Shown piece after piece: positions 9,960-22,412 of a stretch of DNA of 64,000 bases. Origin of the DNA: Neoarius graeffei (taxonomy: Eukaryota > Chordata > Actinopteri > Siluriformes > Ariidae); the NCBI RefSeq assembly GCF_027579695.1, contig NC_083583.1, positions 18,750,257-18,814,256 of the forward strand, given 5' to 3'. A program made the position numbers and the translations under genes. The first letter of the stretch is position 1. Each line of letters opens with the position of its first letter. A model generated the notes under the pieces. It did not search any database. It saw only the letters and a list, made by a program, of their open reading frames with translations, and had not been told where the DNA came from.

Positions 9960-10697
9960 CGACAAAAGACAGTGTAATTATACTAGGCGCTCTGGCTAGC
10001 TGGGCTTTGGGCTTTTTCAATAGGACAATGAGAAGAATTGTCGCTGAACAGCAATAATGGCTCATGCGCAAATAAGATTATTTCTACTGGTACAGGCATC
10101 CCTTAACATCTCAAACAAAGCCTGCATGGGCAGAGATAAGAGTCGGGACTGAGCATGAATGAGAGTCCTGACTATAATTCAAATCAGAGGGTTAACTTAA
10201 TGCACATGTTCCAATACATTATCATTTCCATAGTAACAGATCATACACAGGGACATGTATGGTGGATGCTGTACATAACATAAGGCTAATAATAAACATA
10301 ATAAATTATTTAAAACAAAATATAATCTTATTTACCTAAGAAATCTACAATCAATGATATGATGAGACTTTCTGTAAGGAACTGTTTCTTTAGTTCTGTA
10401 AACTCATATGACACAACTTATATTTTGTTTACACTTTTGGAATGTCTGCAATGGAAAGACGAGGCCAAGATTAAAATTGGTACAAAATAAAATCTATTAG
10501 CACCAAGTCGAATGGAAATTGTGCAAAGAGTCTCCAGTGTCTGTATGTTTTCCACCATGGGAAAGTCTTCAGGGCAGAGGACAACATAGCAAGCTGTATT
10601 CTTTTTTTGTAGTACTTTAATGAAAGATAATAAATAATGGCTGGTGTTTAATTTAAGTGATAACAGGAACTAACAGGACTTTCCATAACATTAAGCA
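9960..10697. other. Intergenic, no gene recognised
   Basis: Upstream flank of pkd1l2. AT-rich single-copy-looking sequence with no coding signal or clear repeat boundary. It may hold distal promoter elements, but none can be named. Confidence 0.4.
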
Positions 10698-10709
10698 GAA
10701 CTATAAATA

Positions 10710-12115
10710 CAACCCCAATTCCAAAAAAGTTGTGACACTGTGTAAAACATAAATAAGAACAGAATGTGAAGATTTGCAAATCATGGAAACCCTATATTTC
10801 ATTGAAAATTGGACAAAGATCAAATGTTGAAACTGAGAAATTTTATTGTTTTTTGAAAAATATATGCTCATTTTGAATTTGATGTCAGCAACACGTTTCA
10901 GAAAAGTTGGGACAGGGGCAACAAAAGACTGAAAAAGTTGTGTAATGCTTAAAAAAAACCTTAATGGGTTAATTGGCAACAAGTCGTAACATGATTGAGT
11001 ATAAAAAGAGCATCCCAGAGAGGCAGAGTCTCTCAGAAGTAAAGATGGGGAGGGGTTCACTGCTCTGTGAAAGACTGCATGGGCAAACAGTGCAACAATT
11101 TAAGAATAACGATCCTCAATGTAAAACTGCAAAGAATTTGGGGATCACATCATCTATGGTACATAATATCATTAAAAGATTCAGAGAATCTGGAGAAATC
11201 TCTGTATGCAAGAGACAAGGCTGAAAACTAACATTGGATGCCTGTGATCTTCGGGCCCTCAGGCGACACTGCATTAAAAGCAGACACGCGTTTGTAGTGG
11301 AAATCACTATATGGGCTCAGGAACACCAGAAAATCATCATCTGTGAAAACAGTTCATTACTGCATCCACAAATGCAAGTTAAAACCAGACATAAACAATA
11401 TCCAGAAACACCGCCCCCTTCTCTGGGCCTGAGCTCTTTTACAATGGACTTTATGAGGGGACATTAGTGCACATGGCATGGGTAGCTTCTACATCTGGGA
11501 AGGCATCATTAATGCTGAATGATATATACATGTTTCAGAGCAATATGCTGCCATCAAGACAAAATCTTTTTCAGGGAAGGCCTTCCTTTTTTCAACAAGA
11601 CAATGTCAAACCACTTTCTGCACGTATTAAAACTGCATGGCTCAGTTGTAAAAGAGTCTAGGTGCTAAACTGGCCTGCCTGCAGTCCAGACCTGTCTCCC
11701 ATTTAAAGCATTTGGTGAATTATGAAGCGCAAAATACGACAAAGGAGACCCCAAACTGTTGAGCAACTGAAATTGTATATCAGGCAAGAGTGGGAAAACA
11801 TTTCTCTTTCAAAACTACAGCAACTGGTCTCTTCAGTTCCCAAAAGTTTACAAAGTATTGTTAAAAGTAGAGGTGATGCAACACAGTGGTAAACATGCTC
11901 CTGTCCCAACTTTTTTGAAATGTGTTGCTGACATCAAATTCAAAATGAACATATATTTTTCAAAAAAACAATAAAAATTTCTCAGTTTCAACATTTAATA
12001 TGTTGTCTTTATATTATTTTCAATAAAATATAGGGTTTCCAAGATTTACAAATGATCATATTCTGTTTTTATTTACAATTTACACAGTGTCCCAACTTTT
12101 TTGGAACTGGGATTG
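10710..12115 (+). mobile_element. Degenerate Tc1-like element
   Basis: TIR-type ends CAACCCCAATTCCAAAAAAG and CTTTTTTGGAACTGGGATTG, flanked by TA (10708-10709 and 12116-12117). The transposase relic inside is broken. It is the donor of the 390-bp block copied into 7779-8168. Confidence 0.8.
11045..11892 (+). pseudogene. Tc1-like transposase relic
   Basis: Short open stretches keep recognisable pieces: MGRGS, the helix-turn-helix [18 protein letters not shown], the FFQQDN region and a terminal R-x-x-DATQW. Several stops and frameshifts separate them. More decayed than the related copies at 13801 and 59973. Confidence 0.7.
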
Positions 12116-12119
12116 TAGT

Positions 12120-12660
12120 TAAAACACGTATTTCATCATTCATTAATAAATTAAAAATTGTAGTTATTTTCAAATGCTGTGGTATAAGAGGAATAAAACA
12201 CATTAGGCCATGCTGTTATAGGAAAATAATCAACTTTATTTATTTTCCTATAACAGCATGTTATAGGCCCTGTGATGACCTGGCGACCTGGTCACTTGGT
12301 TTGTGCAAAAGAAATCATGCTTAATTTCCAATAACTGAGACATCTAATGGAACACAGCAATAATTTCACACAAGTGACACTGTTATCGACTGACTAAAAT
12401 CTACACCTTGATTGATACTGGACAACACCTGTGACACACAGATAATTACGCTTCCCAAGGTCAAAAGTAAATAGAATTCCATGACTAAGCATGGTCTTAG
12501 GCAAACTTTGTGCTAGCAGTTGCAAAGGTCTTGAGGTTAGTGCTCATTGTAAATGACTGGATAGATAGTCAACATGATGCATACAGAAATGTATCATGTG
12601 TTGGGGTATTTTATGTTCTTAATGCCAAGAAAGCTTAGGGAGGCTGGATATTCAAAAAGT
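12120..12660. other. Intergenic, includes a short inverted repeat
   Basis: A palindromic pair around CCATGCTGTTATAGGAAAATAA and its inverse at about 12207-12262 could form a hairpin. No gene seen. Confidence 0.3.
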
Positions 12661-12675
12661 AGCGATCACCTGCTT

Positions 12676-13057
12676 CCATCCATCCATCCATCCATCCATC
12701 ATCTGTAGCCGTTTATTCTGTTCTACAGGGTCGCAGGCAAGCTGGAGCCTATCCCAGCTGACTACGGGTGAAAGGCGGGGTACACCCTGGACAAGTTGCC
12801 AGGTCATTGCAGGGTTGACACATAGACACAGACAACCATTCACACTCACATTCACACCTACGGTCAATTTAGAGTCACCAGTTAACCTAACCTGCATGTC
12901 TTTGGACTGTGGGGGAAACCGGAGCACCCGGAGGAAACCCATGCAGACACGGGGAGAACATGCAAACTCCACACAGAAAGGCCCCTGTTGGCTGAAGGGC
13001 TCAAACCCAGGACCTTCTTGCTGTGAGGCGACAGTGCTAACACCACCGTGCCGCCAT
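12676..13057 (-). mobile_element. tRNA-derived SINE (family 1), full length, CCATC tail
   Basis: Minus orientation, tail (CCATC)n on the plus strand instead of the CTCAT tail of other copies. A 12-bp target duplication GATCACCTGCTT flanks it (12664-12675, 13058-13069). Confidence 0.8.
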
Positions 13058-13436
13058 GATCACCTGCTTTCAAAACAAAATCAGTGAACTGGATTCTGGG
13101 AAGGGTGAGCCAGTCCCTTTAATCCATTGTTGGTTTTTATCATATTCTGCAGGTTATTTGTACAAGTATGTGAACAAAAATTTATGGAAGCCCATTTCCG
13201 CCACTTTAAAAAAAAATGAAGTCAAATAGCCTGTCATAGTAATGAGAAAATATTTATGAGATACATTTGTCCTATAAATGACTTACTATTTCATAATAAT
13301 GAGAACATTTTCTCAGAATTATGACTTAATATGTCATTATTATCAGAGATTAAGTCATATTTATGAGATAGTAAATCATAATTATAAGATGTTTATAACA
13401 TTATATTATTACCCCAGATATCAATCACTGAAAGTA

Positions 13437-15043
13437 CAACCCCGATTCCAAAAAAGTTGGGACAAAGTACAAATTATAAATAAAAACGGAATGCAATTAT
13501 TTACAAATCTTAAAAACTGATATTGTATTCACAATAGAACATAGACAACATATCAAATGTCGAAAGTGAGACATTTTGAAATTTCATGCCAAATATTGGC
13601 TCATTTGAAATTTCATGACAGCAACACATCTCAAAAAAGTTGGGACAGGGGCAATAAGAGGCTGGAAAAGTTAAAAGGTACAAAAAATAGAACAGCTGGA
13701 GGACCAAATTGCAACTCATTAGGTCAATTGGCAATAGGTCATTAACATGACTGGGTATAAAAAGAACATCTTGGTGTGGCAGCGGCTCTCAGAAGTAAAG
13801 ATGGGAAGAGGATCACCAATCCCCCTAATTCTGCGCCAACAAATAGTGGAACAATATCAGAAAGGAGTTCGACAGTGTAAAATTGCAAAGAGTTTGAACA
13901 TATCATCATCTACAGTGCATAATATCATCAAAAGATTCAGAGAATCTGGAAGAATCTCTGTGCGTAAGGGTCAAGGCCGGAAAACCATACTGGGTGCCCG
14001 TGATCTTTGGGCCCTTAGACGGCACTGCATCACATACAGGCATGTTTCTGTATTGGAAATCACAAAATGGGCTCAGGAATATTTCCAGAGAACATTATCT
14101 GTGAACACAATTCACCATGCCATCTGCCGTTGCCAGCTAAAACTCTGTAGTTCAAAGAAGAAACCGTATGTAAACATGATCCAGAAGCGCAGACGTCTTC
14201 TCTGGGCCAAGGCTCATTTAAAATGGACTGTGGCAAAGTGGAAAACTGTTCTGTGGTCAGACGAATCAAAATTTGAAGTTCTTTATGGAAATCAGGGACG
14301 CCGTGTCATTCGGACTAAAGAGGAGAAGGACGACCCAAGTTGTTATTAGCGCTCAGTTCAGAAGCCTGCATCTCTGATGGTATGGGGTTGCATTAGTGTG
14401 TGTGGCATGGGCAGCTTACACATCTGCAAAGACACCATCAATGCTGAAAGGTATATCCAGGTTCTAGAGCAACATACGCTCCCATCCAGACGACGTCTCT
14501 TTCAGGGAAGACCTTGCATTTTCCAACGTGACAATGCCAAACCACATACTGCATCAATTACAACATCATGGCTGCATAGAAGAAGGGTCTGGGTACTGAA
14601 CTGGCCAGCCTGCAGTCCAGATCTTTCACCCATAGAAAACATTTGGTGCATCATAAAACGGAAGATACGACAAAAAAGACCTAAGACAGTTGAGCAACTA
14701 GAATCCTACATTAGACAAGAATGGGTTAACATTCCTATCCCTAAACTTGAGCAACTTGTCTCCTCAGTCCCCAGACGTTTACAGACTGTTGTAAAGAGAA
14801 AAGGGGATGTCTCACAGTGGTAAACATGGCCTTGTCCCAACTTTTTTGAGATGTGTTGTTGTCATGAAATTTAAAATCACCTAATTTTTCTCTTTAAATG
14901 ATACATTTTCTCAGTTTAAACATTTGATATGTCCTCTATGTTCTATTCTGAATAAAATATGGAATTTTGAAACTTCCACATCGTTGCATTCCGTTTTTAT
15001 TTACAATTTGTACTTTGTCCCAACTTTTTTGGAATCGGGGTTG
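13437..15043 (+). mobile_element. Tc1-like element, near intact
   Basis: Terminal inverted repeats CAACCCCGATTCCAAAAAAG / CTTTTTTGGAATCGGGGTTG with TA on both sides (13435-13436, 15044-15045). It is 1607 bp and closely related to 59609-61219. It lies in the gap between pkd1l2 and bco1l. Confidence 0.85.
13801..14823 (+). pseudogene. Tc1-like transposase with one premature stop
   Basis: DD34E-type transposase. N-terminal HTH region [19 protein letters not shown]; first catalytic Asp in LWSDESKF; second in [11 protein letters not shown]; Glu in [12 protein letters not shown]. The frame is broken only by TAG at 14347-14349, where the sister copy near 60527 has CAG. A single transition therefore inactivated it. 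Confidence 0.85.
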
Positions 15044-15629
15044 TATGTTAAATCAACATTCCACTCAGATAATGTTGAAACAACATTGAAATCAAAATAA
15101 AAAAATCAGTGGGTTTTCACTGGTATCATAACCAATTTTAAACCATAGTGATTGACTATGATATTGACAGATATTGCAATATATTGTGAAAATCATATCC
15201 AGCTTTACTGACAGCCAGGATCTTTTTTTTTTTTTTTTTTTATTAAAGCCCACCTCTGGCTTTATGTTTATTAATTAAAAATTGAAAATGGAAAGTTGAT
15301 TGATTGTAAACTAAAAATGCTCAATTTCCATATATTGAATGGATCAATTCATACACCTTCTTTTCCTCAAAGATAATAGCATGTCTATAATAGTCTTTTC
15401 AAAATATGAGAAATTTTCTCAGAATTATGACTTGGTATCTCCCATTCTCCCCTGGGTTGTGTGCAATATATTTCTCCCAAAGCAGTCTCCAAATCCAATG
15501 ATCTCCAAAAGGTACGTACCATAGTTTTAAGCTTTGCTGATTTGGTTATATTGCAGTGTATGATAAAGTCTACTCTCACCACATGGCACAAAGAAGCAGG
15601 ATCAATGATCTGCTTATTTTTGGTATTAA

Positions 15630-15655
15630 GGGTCAAGGTTACAAGATAAATAAAT
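15630..15655 (+). promoter_or_regulatory. Candidate bco1l proximal promoter elements
   Basis: GGGTCAAGGTTA (nuclear-receptor-like hexamer pair, about 15630-15641) is followed by GATAAATAAAT (TATA-like, 15645-15655), 34 bp before the ATG at 15689. Mouse Bco1 is known to be controlled through a PPAR element, so this is suggestive only. The hexamers are imperfect. Confidence 0.25.
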
Positions 15656-15688
15656 CAATCTCTGCACCAGGAAGCCTCAGTCCACATC

Positions 15689-15752
15689 ATGGAAGCAATA
15701 TTCTGTCAAAATGGCACAGAGACACCAGAAGCAATCAGAGCAGAGGTGTCAG
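15689..15752 (+). CDS. bco1l: bco1l exon 1 (coding part)
   Basis: ATG GAA GCA ATA TTC through TCA G, then GTAAGT. Encodes 21 codons plus one base that align without gaps to the BCO1 N-terminus (M-x-x-I-F pattern, ending RAEVSG). The length of 64 nt is identical to exon 1 of the tandem copy. Confidence 0.8.
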
Positions 15753-18700
15753 GTAAGTGTAAAATAATTCAATTGACCTTTTTTTCAGAGATGTAATTTC
15801 AGATAACAAGCAGTGAAAAGCTCTGAGGGTGCATGGGTGCAGATTCACCGTTGTATCTATACTGAGGGTTTTTCATGCAACTCTTTTATTTGTCTCAGAT
15901 TTCATTGCGCAAAGTGTACAGTACTTACTTTTATGAGTATCAGAGGTAGACTGCTCTATAATTAACCAGAATTACATACAGTTAGGTCCATAAATATTTG
16001 GACAGAGACAACATTTTTCTAATTTTGGTTCTGTACATTACCACAAAGAATTTTGAACAAAACAATTCAGATGCAGTTGAAGTTCAGACTTTCAGCTTTA
16101 ATTCAGTGGGTTGAACAAAATGATTGCATACAAATGTGAGGAACTAAAGCATTTTTTAAACACAATCCCTTCATTTCAGGGGCTCAAAAGTAATTGGACA
16201 AATTAAATCATTGTAAATAAAATGTTCATTTCTAATACTTGGTTGAAAACCCTTTGTTGGCAATGACTGCCTGAAGTCTTGAACTCATGGACATCACCAG
16301 ACGCTGTGTTTCCTCCTTTTTAATGCTCTGCCAGGCCTTTACTTCAGCGGTTTTCAGTTGTTGTTTGTTTGTGGGCCTTTCTGTCTGAAGTTTAGTCTTT
16401 AACAAGTGAAATGCATGCTCAATTGGGTTGAGATCAGGTGACTGACTTGGCCATTCAAGAATATTCCACTTCTTTGCTTTAACAAACTCCTGGGTTGCTT
16501 TGGCTTTATGTTTTGGGTCATTGTCCATCTGTATTATGAAACGCCAACCAATCAGTTTGGCTGCATTTGGCTGGATTTGAGCACACAGTATGTCTCTGAA
16601 TACCTCAGAATTCATCCGGCTGCTTCTGTCCTGTGTCACATCATCAATAAACACTAGTGACCCAGTGCCACTGGCAGCCATGCATGCCCAAGCCATCACA
16701 CTGCCTCTGCCGTGTTTTACAGATGATGTGGTATGCTTTGGATCATGAGCTGTACCATGCCTTCGCCATACTTTTTTCTTTCCATCATTCTGGTAGAGGT
16801 TGATCTTGGTTTCATCTGTCCAAAGAATGTTCTTCCAGAACTGTGCTGGCTTTTTTAGATGTTTTTTAGCAAAGTCCAATCTAGCCTTTTTATTCTTGAG
16901 GCTTATGAGTGGCTTGCACCGTGCAGTGAACCCTCTGTATTTACTTTCATGCAGTCTTCTCTTTATGGTAGATTTGGATATTGATACGCCTACCTCCTGG
17001 AGAGTGTTGTTCACTTGGTTGGCTGTTGTGAAGGGGTTTCTCTTCACCATGGAAATTATTCTGCGATCATCCACCACTGTTGTCGTCTGTGGGTGTCCAG
17101 GTCTTTTTGCATTGATGAGTTCACCAGTGCTTTCTTTCTTTCTTTCTTTCTTTCTCAGGATGTACCAAACTGTAGATTTTGCCACTCCTAATATTGTAGC
17201 AATTTCTTGGATGGGTTTTTCTGTTTTCGCAGCTTAAGGATGGCTTGTTTCACTTGCATGGAGAGCTCCTTTGACCGCATGTTTTCTTCACAGCAAAATC
17301 TTCCAAATGCAAGCACCACACCTCAAATAAACTCCAGGCCTTTTATCTGCTTAATTGAGAATGACATAACGAAGGAATTGCCCACACCTGCCCATGAAAT
17401 AGCCTTTGAGTCAATTGTCCAATTACTTTTGGTCCCTTTAAAAACAGGGTGGCACATGTTAAGGAGCTGAAACTCCTAAATCTTTCATCCAATTTTAATG
17501 TGGATACCCTCAAATGAAAGCTGAAAGTCTGGACTTTATGTCCATGTCCATTATATAACTATAACTTGAATATGTTTCAGTAAACAGGTAAAAAAACAAA
17601 ATTTGTGTCAGTGTCCAAATATATATGGACCTAACTGTATTTGAGCAAACATAAGATATTGATATACACTCTGAAACATAAGTTTGTTGCATTTCCTCTC
17701 AGGGTGTTGTGGATAAGGTGCCATATCATAAATCCAGGGACCTGGGTTCAATTCTGATCTGAAGTCATTTCCTGTCTCTACACTGTCCTATCCAGTGAAA
17801 AAATCTTTAAAAAAGAAATGTGTTTCCTCTCATTTTTACTATTTTTGAATAATAATGAAGCCATTGACAAGTTTCAGAAATAAGCAGCTTTTACATTAAA
17901 ATTAAATAATTTTCCCAAACAAGGAATTGTTTTTTTTTTTTTTGTTAGGAAATGCAGGTGACAGACAGATGGATGTAAAATCAGTCAAGCATTTTAAAGA
18001 CAAACAAATCCAAAATGACAGGCATAGGAGTCTTGAGTGCAAACAAGTGCCAATGTGACAGTTTTGATGTAGAACTTGTATATGTAGGAGCCTCTTGGGT
18101 GAAGTTCCACCATAAAACTGGATGAGAAGATGCAGAGTGTGTGCATCATCAGGAATGTGTTAAGAATTTTATATATAAAATGGTTTTCATTGAATGCTTT
18201 TCTTAGTCACTGTAGAATTTCATACGAGTTATTTCATAGTGATAATATCTTCACTATGAGTCTACAATAGTAAAACTATGTGTGAGGAGTTGGTTTTTCA
18301 GTCTTATGGACTAGTCCTTTGTATTCATGAAGGTGCAATCCCGCTGTGGCTTCAGGGGACACTTCTACGCAATGGACCTGGCCTTTTCTCCATTGGGAAT
18401 ACGTCCTATAATCACTGGTTTGATGGAATGTCTCTCATTCACAGTTTCACTTTTAAGCATGGTAGGTTAATCCCCAAATAAATTTTTTGTGTTGTGGTAT
18501 CTAGTACCCAGGGGCGTATCAAGCTTTCCAAAAGTGGGGGTGTTCTGGAATGGGGAAGCCATATCATTAGAAATCGGTTTATGGCTATATACACGCCTGG
18601 CGTGTACACTGTGATGTACTGTCAATGACCGATATGGGACTTTTTCATGTCCATGGATGCAAATGAAAGGGAGGACAGCAGAAAGCCTATAAATCCAGTT

Positions 18701-21700
18701 GACTCCAGCCAAGTTCTGCATTTCATGCAGAGATCTTTCATGTTGGGTTTTGGTGTTGTTACTGCCAGGGCTATGTAATTATTCAGTAAGTGAAGGCAAA
18801 AAGTATTGAGTGATCATTCTAGGTAACAGGATAATGTTCTATAACAGAGATGTCAGTATTGCTGCCTACACTGGTATACACTGATATAAACAAAACCAAA
18901 AACTTCACATAGCCCAAGAAGTCATACACAGTGTATAGATCATACACCATAATGCATAACAGTTTGGACTGGGATCGCTTTGTGTGAGCAGGAGGCATGG
19001 CTAATCAGTTCATGTTGGAGAAGCACAGCATCCTGGAAGGACCTCTTTAGTATAGCATTCAAATAAGATGGGGCAGTTCCTGCTTTTAATGTCTTTAATT
19101 ATTCAAACTCGTGTACAAAACTTGTTTGCATCATGCATTACATCAGGCTTAATGCATAAAATTTGAAAATGATGCAATAGACTACACATACAGCAAACAC
19201 TTAACATTACTGTACAACAATTTATTGAACATTCATTCGATTTGAAATGCCTTTAAATCTCAATTGAAAAACTCTTCTAAAAAGCGATAAGCAGTTATAA
19301 TGCATGAAAAGTAGACTTGGTACAAACACACACACTCGTAATAAAAAACTTGCCTCAACTGACTTTACAACTAGTAACTACTATTAACACAATCTTTTAG
19401 GGCATGGCGCCTGGGACAACTGTTTGAACTGTCTGCAGCTCTACAGACAGATACTGTATTACTGAGCGCTTTCGGCACGCTACACAAACTGGCTATTATA
19501 TTCACGCAACTGCTGATTGGTCGGGTGAGAAAAACTGTTTTGAGTCCGTTGCGTGGCTGTTTTTTGTCTAACGTTATGGCAATAGTTTACTTCCTTGTTA
19601 CACATTTTATAGTAGCTGTATAATTTTCATAATGATGTCATTTTAATCTGACAAAAGTGCGGGGGATGAAATTGTGTTTCAACAAAAGTGGGGGGGATGA
19701 AACGTACGCATCCCCCGCGGGTGATAGAGTACAGTGGAGGAAAAAGCCCCCCTTAAGGAAAATTCAGTTTTTCTCCAAGTTGAAATGAACCATGTGTTTA
19801 GTTTTAATCATAGTTTTTGACAACAGTGACATGAACAATAATGCCACCTAAAGTTTGCCTAAAGTTAATACTTAATTTTTTTTTTTAACAAAAACAAACA
19901 TTGTGCCAAGGGGGCCTTTTACCCCCCCAGTGGGGTAAAAGGCCCCCTGAGGTGGGGCAATAGGCCCCCTCACTCAAAAAAAGCTGTTTGGATAGCAAAA
20001 GTGTTTACTTAAGCCTATAATGTGAAAGAAACAAGAAAATATCCCTGAATTAATGAATAGATGCATTATTTTATTATATTTTGCATTTTCATTTCAATTT
20101 TTTTAAATTTCAATTATTTTTAATATTAAGTTCAAATTACTTGCTTTACTCAACCAGGTAAGTGAGATGTTATTAAAAACTATGTATCTGCTATTCAGAA
20201 ATGTATGAAATACAGTAATTATGATAAAAGGAAACGATGCCCCCTGGGGGCCATTTACCCCGCCATTAAGGGGGCGTTTTACCCCACAGACTACACTTTT
20301 ACAAAAAAGGGTCTTACTTTCAAAATGTGATTCAACTTTTTATACCTAATGTATTTTTTTTTAACGTACTGACTTGTCTACTCATACCACACACACAGCT
20401 GTGATATCTGACGAAATAGCAGCTATCTAAATACAGTTTTACTGATATCTGAAAATTATATCACTTACCATGAAATTTGATTTCTCTCCACTGCGTTGCT
20501 GATATGCGATCCACAGTGGATATTTGTATATCCCCATTGTCAAGCCAGTCCATAGCAACAATAGAAATGTAACTTTGCGCCATCTGATGGTTATTTTGGG
20601 TAAAACAGGCTGGGGGCGTATTACCCCACGGGGGCGTATTACCCCACTCTACTCTACGCCCCTGCTAGTAATACAGTGTGGTTTCATGCTGAAAGAAAGA
20701 AACTCATATGGCAACCTATTCTGGACATTCAGACTAGTTATGTGGGTCCTGTTTTTTTTTTTTTTGCCAGGTGATGTATATTACAGAAGCAAATTCCTCA
20801 GGAGTGATACTTACAAGAAAAACATTACTGCCAACAGGATCGTGGTGTCAGAATTTGGGACAATGGCCTACCCTGATCCTTGCAAGAATATATTCTCAAA
20901 GTAATTAAACCCATACTGAGTCATTTCTTTTTCTTGCCGAAAAAAGAAAAAAAAGGATTTGTCTTAATAATTCTTAACACCTTTTTTCAGAGCCTTCAAC
21001 TACATGCTCAACATCATTCCAGATTTCACAGATAATAACATTGTGAACATTATAAGATATGGGGATGATTACTACACATCATCAGAAATAAACTACATCA
21101 ACCAAATCAACCCAGTGACTCTTGACACTATAGGAAGAGTAAGTGCAAATGTTATAATTTCCATCCATCCATCCATTATCTATAGACACTTATCCTACGG
21201 GGTCGCAGGCAAGCTGGAGCCTATCCCAGCTGACTACGTATGGGCGAGAGGCGGGGATATTACAATTTCTTGAATTTTTTTTTTGAGCATCAGCTCAAGT
21301 TTGGATCTGATTTGTGTTTTAAACTGTTTCAGGTCAATTACAGAAACTATATTGCCTTGAATCTGGCAACAGCACACCCTCATTATGATGATGAGGGAAA
21401 TACCTATAACATGGGCACTGCTATCATGGCACTGAGTGGACCTAGTTATGTCATTTTCAAGGTGCCTGCGATGACATCAGATATAAAGGACGACAAACGT
21501 ATGTAATTAATTGGCTCTAATTATTTGACTGACCTAAATGAATTTACAATAATATCCATTTTGTGCCATAGTGCTATTGACCTTGATTCTGATTGGTTGG
21601 AAGGTGTTTTATGTAACAGTAGTTCTGGCTGTAAGGCAAATCACAGGTTAAAATTTGTTTAAAGGTATTAAAAGTTTAGAGGTAGGGATTGCAATCATGC

Positions 21701-22324
21701 CTCTTTTAAATAACTATTTATGTTTAATATTTAAAACTAAAATATCTATTGAATGTTGACTTTATTATGCAAATAATCATGCAGACATACAGTACATAGA
21801 TATTTATTATAATTATACACAATTATAACTATATTATTATTATTATTATTATTATTAAACCCTGAATCATTTTATTTATAATGAATTAATTTATATATTA
21901 TCTTAATTTATATATTATAGAAAAAAATCTTGCACTGGAGAACCTGCAAAAGATTTGCTCCATTCCTTTCTCCTCAAAACTCTACCCAAGCTACTTCCAC
22001 AGCTTTGGGATGACGGAAAATTACTTTATCTTTGTTGAGCAGCCCTTGAAGCTGGACATCATCCGACTGGCCACAGCTTACTTCAGAGGAATCACCTGGG
22101 GCAAGTGCCTCAATTATGACCAGCATGGTGTTGTAAGCAAAGTTTTATATATTTCATATAAGTTTTATATAATTCATCAATTTCCTCGTGATTGACATAT
22201 AGAGATATATGTCACAGTTTTGGTTCTCTATGTCTCCAGCTGCAGCTCGTATGAAAAATACAAGTGGTGTATTTCCCAGTAAAACACTTGTGTCCATTTT
22301 TCAAGTTTTCAAGAAACTTTCAAA

Positions 22325-22412
<88 letters not shown>

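Noticed and set aside
18278-18332. Apparent bco1l start at the ATG on 18278
   Set aside because: The upstream codons do not resemble the family and lie before a splice acceptor (18331-18332). The real first exon is 15689-15752.
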